This document shows positions 44,963-55,802 of a DNA stretch of 64,000 nucleotides, piece after piece. Position 1 is the stretch's first letter. The number at the start of each line of letters is the position of its first letter. Made by a program: the position numbers and the translations under genes. This DNA comes from Poronia punctata (Eukaryota; Ascomycota; Sordariomycetes; Xylariales; Xylariaceae). The notes beneath the pieces are model-generated. The model saw only the letters and a program-made list of their open reading frames with translations, did no database searches and had not been told where the DNA came from. The stretch lies in contig MU401584.1 in NCBI GenBank assembly GCA_022579005.1, positions 43,740-107,739 on the forward strand. The letters run 5' to 3'.

Positions 44963-46388
44963 ACAACCCAAAGTTAAAAAGCCTATCACTTGTTGCAAGT
45001 TCGCACGTCATCAGCCTTTCGAACCCCGCGGCCTCTTGAACCTTCCGGCCTCAACACCTCACATGAATGATTACATAAAACCGGTGAAAATTCTTCTTGA
45101 CGCCCACAAATAAAGGCTTGCACTCGGTCGCACCGGTATTCGGGCGCCCAAGAAGGTCCTGCCGCCAATGTGTAACTACGTGTATGGACATGTAGGTAGG
45201 CAGCTTAGATGATTTCTACGAGTACTTATCTAACCTAGATGCCTTTAGCCCAAGGTACAGATCGATGCCTGCAGAAGCCACCTGTCTACCTTACCTCTCT
45301 ACACGCGCACGTATAATACGTTAACAGTAATACTGATTGGTACTTAGTATACGTACACAGTAGGTACTAGGTACCAAGTTAAGGGGTGGCACTCCAAGAG
45401 ATCTCCACTTCTACCCGCTGGTTGAAGCGCAAAATGCTCTGAGCCGCACTCTAGTACTGTATATCAATTGTTCTGGCCCGGTCAAGGTTTTTTCATGGTG
45501 GGGTCAGTAGATAAGAGTACAGTTGGAAGTCGACCGAGCTTTAGGCCGCCCCGTCAAAAGTTTTGCGCTCTAGCCCACCGTAGCTCGTATCGCTGTCTCC
45601 TTTCTTTCTTTACCCTGTCCATTGTTAGCCTGTTGATCCGTCTTGACTCTTTCAAGATGCCCGATATGTTTCAATGCGGACGGCTACCGCGGGCGAGATC
45701 CTATCGCTTCCGGTACCTGCCTTGGGAGCTTTTTAAAGAAACGCCGGTCCACAAGCCCACAAGCCCACAAAGCCCACTTGGACAGAACCCACCGTCAAGA
45801 TGTCGCAGAGCCTAGAGGCGATTGAAAAAGTGCAGCCAGAGGCGAGTAGCGGACGCGGAAGGACATTTACAATATATATCGATCATTACGAAGTAGCCCT
45901 TAGCAAGGTCTCCAGTTTATTAGCTGCGTGTTAACCTAGCATCGTTTCGGTGGACATCCTTTGTCCTAGACTACAAGTTGGGATAGATCTCTCCATCTCC
46001 TCGTTGACGTTGGTCAGAGTCATAATTCAAACTTTAAGCTTGCCAGCACCACTGTGCCCTCCCACTCACGTCATTTGGGTCACTTTGCCATTCTTGCTTC
46101 GTTCTTGTTTAGTGTCTCATCCTAATTTCGACTCACCCTGGCAACTTCCCTCCTCTCTGTGTTTGCACTTTCCCAGAGTAGTGCTACTAAAGCTTGCTGG
46201 TAAGATTGGCTAAATAAAAAAAAGACATCAAAACAAACCTTCATTTTACTCCCTAGACCGTCGTCTCGCGCGCTCTGACCAGCCATCCCCCAATTTACCT
46301 CCCAACTTCTCCTATCTAACTTATTTCCCCCGCACGGTCGTTAAGCCATCCCGAAAGTGATATTCCTCTACGAGTAGATAGTTCGAGC

Positions 46389-48927
46389 ATGGAGGGAGGA
46401 CAAGAGCCGCCCCCTGACGATAGTCGCCCGTCGACGGGAGGGTCGTCCCAGGAAGTCCAGAGCCCAACGGTGTCTGAATTTGGGAATATGACCAAGAAAG
46501 AGAAGGGTCGTGTACGGTTCAACAGCACCGCCAGTGTACAGCCGCCACCTACGTCTGTTCGAGAACTGCCGTCTGAGGAGCCGCGGAACTCGAACTCCTA
46601 CCTTCGACCTATGCCCAGGCCGTCTCTCTTGCGTGCGAACTCATACAACTCGGTAGTCAGCCTTGCTGATGGGGATGAGGAAGACCAAGACCCCGAATCC
46701 GAAGAAGCCATTTCCGCCCGGCGGGCTCAGGAGCGTGCTCGGCATATCGCCGCTACTGTTCTTGGCTCTCACTCAGCACCAGGATCGAGAAGAAGCTCCT
46801 TCGACTCCCAAGCCGAGAGTACTATATACGACGGCGGGCATGGTCTGCTGACGGACGGGGACATCCATCTTGATGATCTGGACCGGACCGGATCAGAGCT
46901 TCATAGAGACGAGAACAAGTTGCTGAGAGCGGTTTCTTCACAACAACAACGAGAGCTGAAGCGGGAGGCCTATGACCTCGTCCGTTCTCACACGCAACAC
47001 AGGGGTTCACTGCCCTTCGAAAACTCAACGCCCAACATGCCTGCCGAGTCCTCAGGTCGGGCCACGCCAGTCGAAGACAGGCCGGAACACTACGTCCCCC
47101 GTCCGGAACAATATCGTGGAAGCATCCTGTCCAACCTCTTAAGGCTCTACAACCAGCCAGGAGAGTCTCAGCCTCCTAGCTATCCTGGGAGTGTAAAGTC
47201 GGCATTCAGTGAATTCACAACACCGGGAAATTCAGGCACCGCCACTCCAACGACGCGGAGAAAATGGTACGAGAAGGATAAGAATCGCTCCACTGACACG
47301 CTGACAAACCTCGTGGAAGCGTCTGCTCGTCTGGCCGATATCAGTGGTGGCTTACCCCAGTCACCGAAGATGGATACAACAAGGCCAAAGCGCCCCAAAC
47401 GGCCAAGACACAAGAACTCTTCGAATAACCGCCTTTTTAAATTCGCACGCCCTCGGATGGAAGAAGAGATTCGCATCACCATCAACATTGCCGAAACATT
47501 GAGTCGCCAGAGATACATCATCAAGATGTGCAAAGCGCTCATGATGTTTGGGGCACCCACGCACCGTTTAGAGGAATACCTTACCATGACGGCCAGGGTG
47601 CTCGAAATCGAGGGCCAGTTCCTGTACTTGCCCGGTTGCATGATCATCTCTTTCGACGACCGACAGACGCACACGACGGAGGTCAAGATAGTCAGGACGA
47701 ACCAGGGCATCGATCTGGGCAGGCTGAAAGACATTCACGAAATCTATAAGTCGGTGCTTCATGACTTGTACAGTGTTGACGAAGCCATGGAGAAGATCTC
47801 GGCCATCATGGACGCAAAGGACAAATTCCATCCGTGGCTTCGCGTGCTGTTCTTTGGTTTGGCGAGTGCCACGGTGGCTCCTTTCGCGTTCGGCGGACGG
47901 TGGATCGACTTGCCCGTATGTTTCTTCCTCGGGTCCATAGTCGGCGCACTTCAGATTATTGTATCCCCGAAGTCGGCCCTGTACAACAACATATTCGAGA
48001 TCAGTGCCACCGTCCTCACCAGTTTCCTCTCCAGGGCATTCGGGAGCATCAGGGGCGGTAATTTATTCTGCTTCTCTGCATTAGCCCAGAGCTCCATAGC
48101 CCTCATTCTTCCTGGGTGGTTTGTTCGTAAGTCGGCTTTCCTGGCATGCTGCGTCGTAGACTCCCTGCTAACTGGTGAAAAGTGAGCGCCGCCCTCGAAT
48201 TACAGTCGCGGTCATTGGTGCCGGGTTCCATTCGCTTAGTATACGCCATTATCTACTCATTGTTCCTCGGCTTCGGCATCACGGTTGGGACAGTTCTGTA
48301 CGGCATCTTCGACGAGAATGCCACGTCAGCAACAACCTGCTCTAACACGATGGACTCCCATCTTGCGTTCATGTTTGTTCCCATGTTTACTATCTGCTTA
48401 GCGATTGTCAACCAGGCCAAATGGAAGCAGTTGCCAATCATGGTACTCATCTCTTTTGCCGGCTACGTGGTCAACTTCTTCAGCAGCCCGAAGCTCACGG
48501 CAGCCCCTCAGATCGCCAATACGGTCGGTGCTTTTACGGTTGGTGTACTGGCCAATTTGTACTCCAGACTCCGTCACGGAGTTGCCGTTGTCGTCCTTCT
48601 GCCGGCAATCTTCGTACAAGTACCCAGCGGCCTTGCAGCAACAGGCAGCCTCTTAAGCGGCCTGAATGCTGCGAACCAGATCAATAACAACACCCAACCT
48701 GTCGCCGGGACACCATCTGTAAGTAGGGGTGCTCACATCTTCCAGATTATCTTTAACTGACATGCAGTACTTAGGTACCCTACCAGAACGGAAACACAAG
48801 CGACCTTGTATATAATGTAGCCGGGTCCATGATTCAAATCGCCATCGGCATTACGCTGGGCCTATTTCTGAGTGCCCTTGTCGTGTACCCTTTTGGCAAA
48901 CGTCGCAGTGGTTTGTGGACGCTTTAG
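46389..48927 (+). CDS. PRM10-like ThrE-family membrane transporter
   Basis: Three exons, 46389-48126, 48183-48718 and 48775-48927, give 808 residues; both introns are 56 nt. The first ~350 residues are hydrophilic, Ser/Pro-rich and probably cytosolic. The ThrE/DUF1212 part starts near RQRYIIKMCKALMMFGAPTH and includes EIEGQFLYLPGCMIISF and HPWLRVLFFGLASATVAPF. Then come about ten membrane segments in two halves, including ALELQSRSLVPGSIRLVYA. The third exon adds VPYQNGNTSDLVYNVAG and the last helix with PFGKRRSGLWTL. The bacterial ThrE relatives export threonine and serine; budding-yeast Prm10 is pheromone-regulated with unclear cargo. Residues G-A-P-T-H are well kept. Intron 1 joins LPGWFV to LSAALEL. 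Start is the first ATG in a long leader. Confidence 0.92.
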
Positions 48928-49849
48928 GCTTTTGTTTTATAGGTCCGTGTGGACAGCATGTTACCATCATTTTAAGATAGCGTTGGGAAAACTTTTTTGT
49001 CTTTTTTCCCCCTTGATTTTTGGAGTTTGGATCGACTTGGGGCTAGCATGGATGGATCTCATTATCCTTCCCGGCGTTGTGTCTTAGCGAAGGGCAAGCA
49101 TTGACTTATACATGATAGGTTAGATGATAGGACATAAAAGGACAAACAGAGCTAGGTTATAATCATTAGATACACAGACATTGAAGTACGTGTAGTGTTA
49201 TTAGTGTAGTAGAGTGCCAATATTGTGTTCAGATCAGAAGCATTAACTACTTGTACTGCCCATCCCCATCAAAATCCAGACAGAAACAAGAAGTGGATGT
49301 TTTACAAATAGAAGAAGCTCGTAATCCAGTTGATGTATTGGAACAGAGTATTAATAGAACTTCCTAAATCATCAGTGAGGCTCTGGTGGCAATTGGAGAA
49401 ACACATTTCAGTATGTGTCCCTAAGGTTAGAATACTTCCTTTAGGTATTGAGATATCCGACCTGTAGTATTTACACCTACGAGTACACACGTACCTCTTT
49501 AACCTGGGTTAGCTAAAGTACCTACATTAGGTGACATGTACCTAGGAGGTACCTTTTGCAGTACCTTTAGGGTTCCAACGCATACTTGTACAAGTAGATC
49601 GGAAGGCTTGAGGTTTTAGCCCTGTAAAAATGCTCTAAAAGGCCAAGTATAAGAATTAACTGGGTTACTCTCTTCAATACATGCATATACTCAACCCTGA
49701 AACCTTACCCTAACCTCTACACTTATAACAGTACACTTACATTCACGTACCTTGGGGAGGTACCTACCTACTACACCTTTTACGACTACCATGCTAAGTC
49801 CTATTGACATCAGAAACTGCAATTTTGTATCCACTCAAGAAGCCTATCC
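48928..49849. other. Gene-free spacer
   Basis: 922 bp between tandem genes. It is moderately AT-rich and holds repeated GTACCTA/TAGGTAC words near 49500-49770. No gene is seen. Confidence 0.45.
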
Positions 49850-50815
49850 ATGAAGTCCCCAATACCCTCGGCGCTCATTTCGTTTCCGGGTGCAGGCGCG
49901 GTAACCGCCCTTGCCGCTATATTCCTCCTGTGCCATCATGTCATCGGGGCCAGAAAGCATAGGCCAAGGCGCGTCGGGAGGGCCGAAGAGCGTGTGCTCG
50001 TCCTCGGTGCCTCAAGCGGTCTCGGCCGCACGCTCGTGAGACAATACACGGCGCGAGGCGCGAAAGTCTGTGCCGTTGCGCGCCGCAGCGAACCGCTCCT
50101 CGAGCTAGCGAGGGAGTGTGGGGACCGGTGTTTGCCAATGGTCGCCGACATCACCATCGCGGAAGACATGGCCGGGCTGCGGGAGCAACTTCTGCGGCAG
50201 TGGGACGGCTTGGACACACTGCACATCTGTGCCGGCGTGTCGGCCGTACAGCCCGTGATGACACTCGCCGGAATCCAATCCGGCGACCAAGATCCCGAGG
50301 TCGCCGGCATCCAGCATGTGGCGACAATGGCAGAGCGCGCGACCAAAGGCAATTTCTTCGGGCCCCTAGTTGCCGCGGTCACTTTCATCCCAATGCTGAA
50401 GCGCACGTCGGATGCGCCGGCCATATTGTTAGTCTCGTCGGTCGCGGCTGTCGTGCCGGCGCCAACGCGGGCTCTCTACGGGGCCTCCAAGGCTGCGTCC
50501 CTCCTGTTCTTCCAATCTCTCGCCATCGAGCACCCTCAGATAGCGTTTACGTGTGTCCTGCCGGCGACGATCGAAGGCAACTTCCGGTCATCAGCTGTCG
50601 ATTGCGACCCGAGCCAGCAGGAAGACGAGACGAAGAAGAAAGGGCTCAAGTTAGATTTCGTCGCCGGTCGGTGTGTCGATGCGGTCGACCAGGGGCTGCG
50701 GGGCAGTGTAGTGATACCCAAGTTCCCTTACAGTGTTGCACAGCATTTGTATTATATTTGGCCCTCGTTCATTGAAGGAAAAGCGAGGGAAAAGTATAAT
50801 TTTGTTGCCTCGTAG
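49850..50815 (+). CDS. Short-chain dehydrogenase/reductase, membrane-anchored
   Basis: A single exon of 321 residues. A hydrophobic N-terminal segment (about residues 13-30) is followed by a basic patch, suggesting an anchor in the ER or lipid-droplet membrane. The Rossmann fold starts at residue 49 with the cofactor loop GASSGLG (53-59). A diagnostic CAG near 127-129 replaces NAG. The catalytic set is S196/S197, Y210 and K214 in YGASK. An arginine-rich site (CAVARRS) after beta-2 suggests NADP(H). The order resembles classical SDRs of the 11-beta-hydroxysteroid-dehydrogenase type. Substrate cannot be inferred. The GC-rich, intronless frame is open throughout, and its start ATG is the first in frame. 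Confidence 0.92.
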   Translation: MKSPIPSALISFPGAGAVTALAAIFLLCHHVIGARKHRPRRVGRAEERVLVLGASSGLGRTLVRQYTARGAKVCAVARRSEPLLELARECGDRCLPMVADITIAEDMAGLREQLLRQWDGLDTLHICAGVSAVQPVMTLAGIQSGDQDPEVAGIQHVATMAERATKGNFFGPLVAAVTFIPMLKRTSDAPAILLVSSVAAVVPAPTRALYGASKAASLLFFQSLAIEHPQIAFTCVLPATIEGNFRSSAVDCDPSQQEDETKKKGLKLDFVAGRCVDAVDQGLRGSVVIPKFPYSVAQHLYYIWPSFIEGKAREKYNFVAS

Positions 50816-53252
50816 GAACTCACCGAATGATGGCCGACGCCTAGATTATAACACGATATGTCTTAGCTATAACACCACCTTATCCCATTTTTCCATGACT
50901 TCCGTTGACTTGTTTAAAAGTTTGCACTGGAATCCACTAAGCACCCGTAAGATCTCAGTGTGGCTATAATCGTTTCAAATCAAATAGTATTATTACTACA
51001 AGTATGTAACAAGTACAATAGGTACTTCAACTCGGCTGTTTGAGGCGAAATGGCATGTGATTCATCATGTAAAAACTTGTCATGCCGGCTGCGGCGGCTG
51101 CGGCTTACCGTTACCTAACCTACGGTTCTGGTACGGGTCCGAGCAGTCAAAAGGAGCCGCAAAGGTGGATACGTATCCCTGCATAGATAAATAAAAATGC
51201 CCTCGTAAGGCAAGTCGAGGTCAAATAGGAATCTAAAAATGACCGTAATGAACTCAACAAATCCTTGACAGACATAGGCAAAATTTTCTTTGCTCAATTT
51301 GTACAATATCTGACATGTAAAGAAAAAAAATGAATATAACAGTTTTGTGTCACTTATAACTTATACGTATACAAATATACTTCTCTTACAACTCTAAGAA
51401 ACTTGAAGTAGCAACTTAGGAAATGGCAAAATTTCTAATAATTTTAATTAAATAGATCTAAACCGAGGCACAGCTAAGCATAGGTAATTAGAATGTATAT
51501 GTTTTACTCTTATATACGTGATAACAAGACAATCACCACATAACAATGCTTTGTTAAACCATCAACTTTGTAGACCTATGTAACATGTACAAATTCTAGT
51601 CGAGTCTAGATTAGTACCTAATAGGCTGTGAGGGGCTGGCGCCTTGGTACAATCATCCGTTGCCGGTCAGCTTGTGATATTGTTACGTGTAGATACCTTG
51701 GTGTGTTGTAGGTAGAGTGGAGTAGCGTTGAGGTTGCGTTGCAACTCTAGAACGTGACTGAGATGTATGTCAAACTCGCCGTCTTCTAGGCTTCGAAAAA
51801 GAACTACTTCTCTAATATCAAACATAAAAATCAACATGTCTCCTTCTACCCACGAGTACGTGTATTGGGTATCACAGAAGGCTACAAGGTAAATACGTTA
51901 GCTTGGAGGGTTAGGTAAGGCAATAGCTTGGTCATTACAACACCCAATGCACGTGTATTGGTATTGCTACCCCCTAGTTATCACGTATTGCTGGAAAGTG
52001 CACGTGAAAGATGATTATCGCAAACCGCCTTTCACATGCTTGAAGCAGGGGCTGAGATTAGAGATAACAGGCCAGATAGAGCGGGCCAGGTACGGTTGTA
52101 ATCTGTAAACAACCAATGCCCTTTGAAGTTTGGCCTACCTGCAGGAGCCTTGATTCTACCCCACCTTGATAAAGACATGAGACGGGACATGCCCACAGGG
52201 CGACAGGTGACAGGGGTATGTCGTTGCCAACCAATGACTTCATCGGTCTTGCACACAGCACCCTGCATGCCTACCTACTTCTACTCAAGTGCATACCTGA
52301 CTGCATACTCGCCATAACGGCTTTTTCTTCGTCATCATCTAACCTAAGGCTGTGAACCACCGGCCACTCCCCTTTGACGGACGGCATTACATAGTGGAAC
52401 GGAACTGTCCCCGACTCTTACATCAAGCTTGATCTACGGAGTGCCTATACCGCATTGTTAGAACCAGCAAAGAGACACGGCTGAGGGGAATTGAAGGAGC
52501 AGTAGTCTGATCGCATCAACCAGGCCCCTGTCGTGATAAGGTAAGAAAGCAGAGAAGACCAAGATCTATATTCCCACATGCCTATCAAATACTGTAGATG
52601 GTACTCTGATGCGTACCTTATGTGTCTAATCTATTGTATTTGACCTCCCTACCAGTACAGACTGTTTCTGTTGCAGGCCATGACAAGATCACAGACCTAA
52701 TCACATCCATTTCATTATAACCCACGTTCTATCTCTAATGAGAGCAGTACTTGGCTACTTGCGTTGCCATTATCAATTAAAAGAGAAGTACCTAGTTACC
52801 CATCATCGTCACGAATCTCTTGGTAGTATTTGTATTCCGATACACAATCTACTAGGTTAGAGCCTTAGACTACCAAACGCACCTACCTTAGTTTCCTGAG
52901 ACCGCCGCGCCCCTCCCTCCTTCACTCCTCTCCCCTGTCCCTTCCATACCTTTCATGTGCTCCCGTTCTCCTTGGCTTGCAATATTTTAAATTTTATCCC
53001 GCCGCACATCTCGCCCTACCCGTCCTCATCCTCTTCTTTATAATAAGACCGCCTTTGAATACATTGTACCGTATCTTGTTGCAGCCCAAGCTTCAGCACG
53101 CTCCAATTTCTTTGGTCTGTAGCCAATTGTTGTGTTAGTCTCAGTTTGCCTCTAGTTGAACTGCATCTGCCCCTCAGTCACAATTAACATCTCGATCTGA
53201 CCAGGATAAAAATTTTGAGCGTTGCTTATATCCCATCCGAACTACTACTACG
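50816..53252. other. Gene-free region upstream of the CAP20-like gene
   Basis: 2.4 kb with no supportable gene. Frames at 51115-51306 and 52032-52317 lack motifs. The last 350 bp are pyrimidine-rich (CCTCCCTCC near 52910-52960) and include a TTTATAATAAG string near 53040, as expected for a strong fungal promoter and leader. Confidence 0.45.
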
Positions 53253-53919
53253 ATGTCGCCCCAAGTTAACGGTGATATTCCCCCTTCTTCGGCCACTTTG
53301 TCGGTGAGTTCGAACCACCTTTGCAATGGCTATATGCCATGATTGCCTATGGAAGCTTCCGCGCTGTCTTACATATGAAAGCCGGGCTAACAGATCCGCA
53401 TTGGAGCACATCACTGGCTATCCAGTGGTCCACGATGGGATCACGTACTTCAAGAAGAACCCATACGGCAAGAAGTCAATCGAGCTAAGTGACTCGGCCT
53501 ATCAACTCACCAAGCCCATTTTGCCGTATCTACAAAGGCCTTACCAGTATGTGTCGCCTTACGTGTTGAAGGCCGATGCTCTGGGTGACGAGGCGCTATC
53601 CAAGATAGATGAGCGCATACCAGTCCTCAAGAAGCCTACGGGAGAGCTGGTGAATGATGGAAAAGCCATTATATTCTTCCCTGTCCGCAAGGGTTTGGAG
53701 ACCAAGGAGTACGTCTTCGAGACATATCACTCAGAGTGTAAAAAGTCGGGTGGGGACGGCTTGGTGGCATCTAGCAAGGCCGTCATCTCGACTGGGCTTG
53801 TCTTCACGTCCGATGCCCTTACTTGGGTTGGCGACAAGCTACGGGCTGGGAAAGTGCAAGCTAAGGAGGCTACCAATGATGCATCGCAGCAAGCCACGGA
53901 AACAACAGCAGAGGGGTGA
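53253..53919 (+). CDS. CAP20: CAP20/perilipin-like lipid-droplet coat protein
   Basis: Two exons, 53253-53303 and 53407-53919, give 187 residues, close to the known length of Colletotrichum CAP20. Exon 1 encodes MSPQVNGDIPPSSATLS; exon 2 begins HITGYPVVHDGITYFKKNPY and continues GKKSIELSDSAYQLTKPILP, PYVLKADALGDEALSKIDER and PVLKKPT. These are the perilipin-domain strings of the CAP20/MPL1 group, which coats lipid droplets and supports appressorium turgor in plant pathogens; in other fungi it is a general lipid-droplet protein. The acceptor at 53406 (TTGGAG) is chosen because it lies 15 nt after a GGCTAAC branch box and keeps frame. An acceptor at 53394 (AACAG) would shift the frame. The N-terminal joint is therefore less certain than the rest. 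Confidence 0.85.
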
Positions 53920-54612
53920 CACTAGGTGACACTAGGTGGCGATGTCTTCTTCTTCTTTGGGGTTATTTCTGTGGTGTGTGTTTCCTTGGCATTTGATATA
54001 CGGATTCGAGCATCATTCTAGCTATCTTATCGCGTATCGGCCGGTCAACAAAGAACGCCGTGTTGAACATCTAAGCTAATTAATGGTCTGATGATGAGCA
54101 CCTGCATTCGTCTCTCGGCAATGGCGCTGCAGGGCGCAGGGTATGACTAATACTGTACCTAATCTGTGTCGGCATGCCAAAAGCAAAATGGGCCGTTGAC
54201 CTTTCGAGCTGAGATCCCGGAGCGTCGGAGCTTATTGTTGGTTATTGTTATACGAGTATGATTACATATATCTGAGATCCGGGTTTTTTTTTGCACCATG
54301 CTCAGTATACCTACCTACAAGATACCTGCCTATGCTCGTTCTCCTACGTGTAGATGCATCTAAACAGTGTATATGTAAATGTGTATTTATTATTAACTTG
54401 TTGTACACTTGGAACTTTTCTAAAATACTAGGAACCTCTTAAGAGAGGTAAGTACTACTTAAAACTCTACTACTACACATATATTTACGTATGCCTTAGG
54501 TACCTATATCTTGCTTACATATGTACCTACTTATATTCACGTATACTTGGAACCAACAGCCCTGTACCTACGAGTAGATGTAGGAGGTTATGTATGAGTA
54601 CATGTTATTGTA
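53920..54612. other. Gene-free spacer left of the inverted-repeat element
   Basis: 693 bp. An 11-bp direct repeat, GTGACACTAG, spans the CAP20-like stop codon region (about 53915-53935). GTACCTAC words recur near 54300-54600. Confidence 0.45.
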
Positions 54613-54621
54613 TGTGTATGT
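54613..54621. repeat. Left target-site duplication, TGTGTATGT
   Basis: This 9-bp sequence directly precedes the left terminal inverted repeat and is found again, exactly, right after the right repeat at 55481-55489. Confidence 0.8.
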
Positions 54622-55480
54622 TGCCTCTGATTCCCGGCGCTGCTGTTTGTAATATCTAGACTATGACCTAAACCTAATTAAGTAAGGTATGCGCTATGCG
54701 CCTTATTTTAGCTACTGCTTAACTTAAATAGTATAGTAAGCAAAGCGCACTTTAAAAAAAAAGATGTAAATTTTTAAAACGTATAGCATTTTTTAATATA
54801 ATATAAATAAATGTACTACTTTTTAAAAACTATTTTTTAAAAAACTATTAAGTTTAATAATTTTTTACGTTTAAAAGTTTTAAAAAAATAGCATTGCACT
54901 TATTTTACTAACAAAATAGCTTTATATAAAAAAGCAGCTTATAATGCTTTTAATAAAACAATTTTTAAGTAACTTATATAGTTATTAATATATAAGTAAG
55001 TAAAAAAAAGTATATAAAAGTTAATAAGTAAATAGCTTAATAAAGTTAATTTAGCTTAACTTTATATTTTATAATTAATATAGTATTTTTAAAAGTAAGT
55101 AAAATAAAACAAAAAAATAATAAATAAATAAATAAAGCTATAAATAATATATATATAGTATTATTTTAATAAAGTTTAATAGTTTAGTAAGTTAAATAAA
55201 AAGTAAAAATAATAAAGTTAAAAAGTTAAATAAGTAAATAAGTAAGTAAATAAATAAGTAGTATTAAAATAAGTAAATAAATAAAGTAATAAATACGTAC
55301 TTATTTTAATAGTTAACTATATATTTTAAGTTTATAGCCCTTTTTTTAAAGGTACGCTTTGTTTATTATCTATTTTAAGTTAAATAGTAGCTAAAATAAA
55401 GCGCATAGCGCGTACTTTACCTAAATAGGCTTAAGTTATAGTCCAAATACTACAAACAGCAGCGCCGGGAATCAGAGGCG
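54622..55480. mobile_element. Non-autonomous TIR element, Mutator-like, RIP-marked
   Basis: An 859-bp element with terminal inverted repeats about 140 bp long. The first 29 bp after the terminal base match exactly between the ends (beginning GCCTCTGATTCCCGGCGCTG). Over the following ~53 bp I count 11 mismatches by eye, 10 of them C/T or A/G transitions. Exact 9-bp target duplications TGTGTATGT flank it. Long TIRs plus a 9-bp duplication are typical of Mutator-like elements. The interior (about 54770-55330) is nearly all A and T with no frame, so it carries no transposase: either a MITE-like deletion derivative or a copy mutated beyond recognition. The right end is 313 bp upstream of the coiled-coil gene start. 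Class assignment is inferred from structure only. Confidence 0.85.
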
Positions 55481-55489
55481 TGTGTATGT
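55481..55489. repeat. Right target-site duplication, TGTGTATGT
   Basis: Exact partner of 54613-54621, directly after the right inverted repeat. Confidence 0.8.
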
Positions 55490-55802
55490 AGCGGAGGATT
55501 AGCCTGTGTGACAGCTGACAGAGTGGGCCCTGCAGAGACATTGGCATGGCAACGTAGATGGATTTCTCTTTATCGCCTGGAGACTGGAGTAGGTACTCGG
55601 TAAACAACAAAGCTATCCTTGGCATCACATTCCCCCCATCAACAAATGGTCTTATATTTAGTTTGTGCTTAATAACTTTGCAACAACTGTCTCGGAGAGG
55701 GCAGTTTTTTCAGTGCCATCATTTACTGTTGGTGGACTTGTTTTCTCCCTGCGTTGGGCAGTTTCTTCTGCGAAAGTGATCAGGACGTCCGAGGAGGCCG
55801 AG
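55490..55802. promoter_or_regulatory. Upstream region of the coiled-coil gene
   Basis: 313 bp between the element and the start codon. It must hold at least the proximal promoter, so the insertion probably changed more distal sequence. An upstream frame extending from 55665 has no ATG start. Confidence 0.45.

Larger units (their letters stand above)
41340..46388. other. 5-kb gene-poor region
   Basis: No gene is supported in 5049 bp. Visible structures are a purine-rich run at about 41921-41972, a three-copy 10-bp tandem repeat at 42051-42080 and a 16-bp palindrome at 44947-44962. A 44-residue ATG frame at 45800-45934 could be an upstream frame of the PRM10-like gene. Frames around 42721-42930 are open but motif-free. 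The last ~500 bp, pyrimidine-rich, are the likely leader and promoter of the PRM10-like gene. Confidence 0.5.

Noticed and set aside
45800..45934. 44-residue ATG frame upstream of the PRM10-like gene
   Set aside because: No motif or splice link to the main frame was found; it could be an upstream frame but evidence is too thin to call a gene.
49936..50424. 162-codon minus-strand frame inside the SDR gene
   Set aside because: GC-rich antisense shadow; the plus strand carries the complete SDR motif set.
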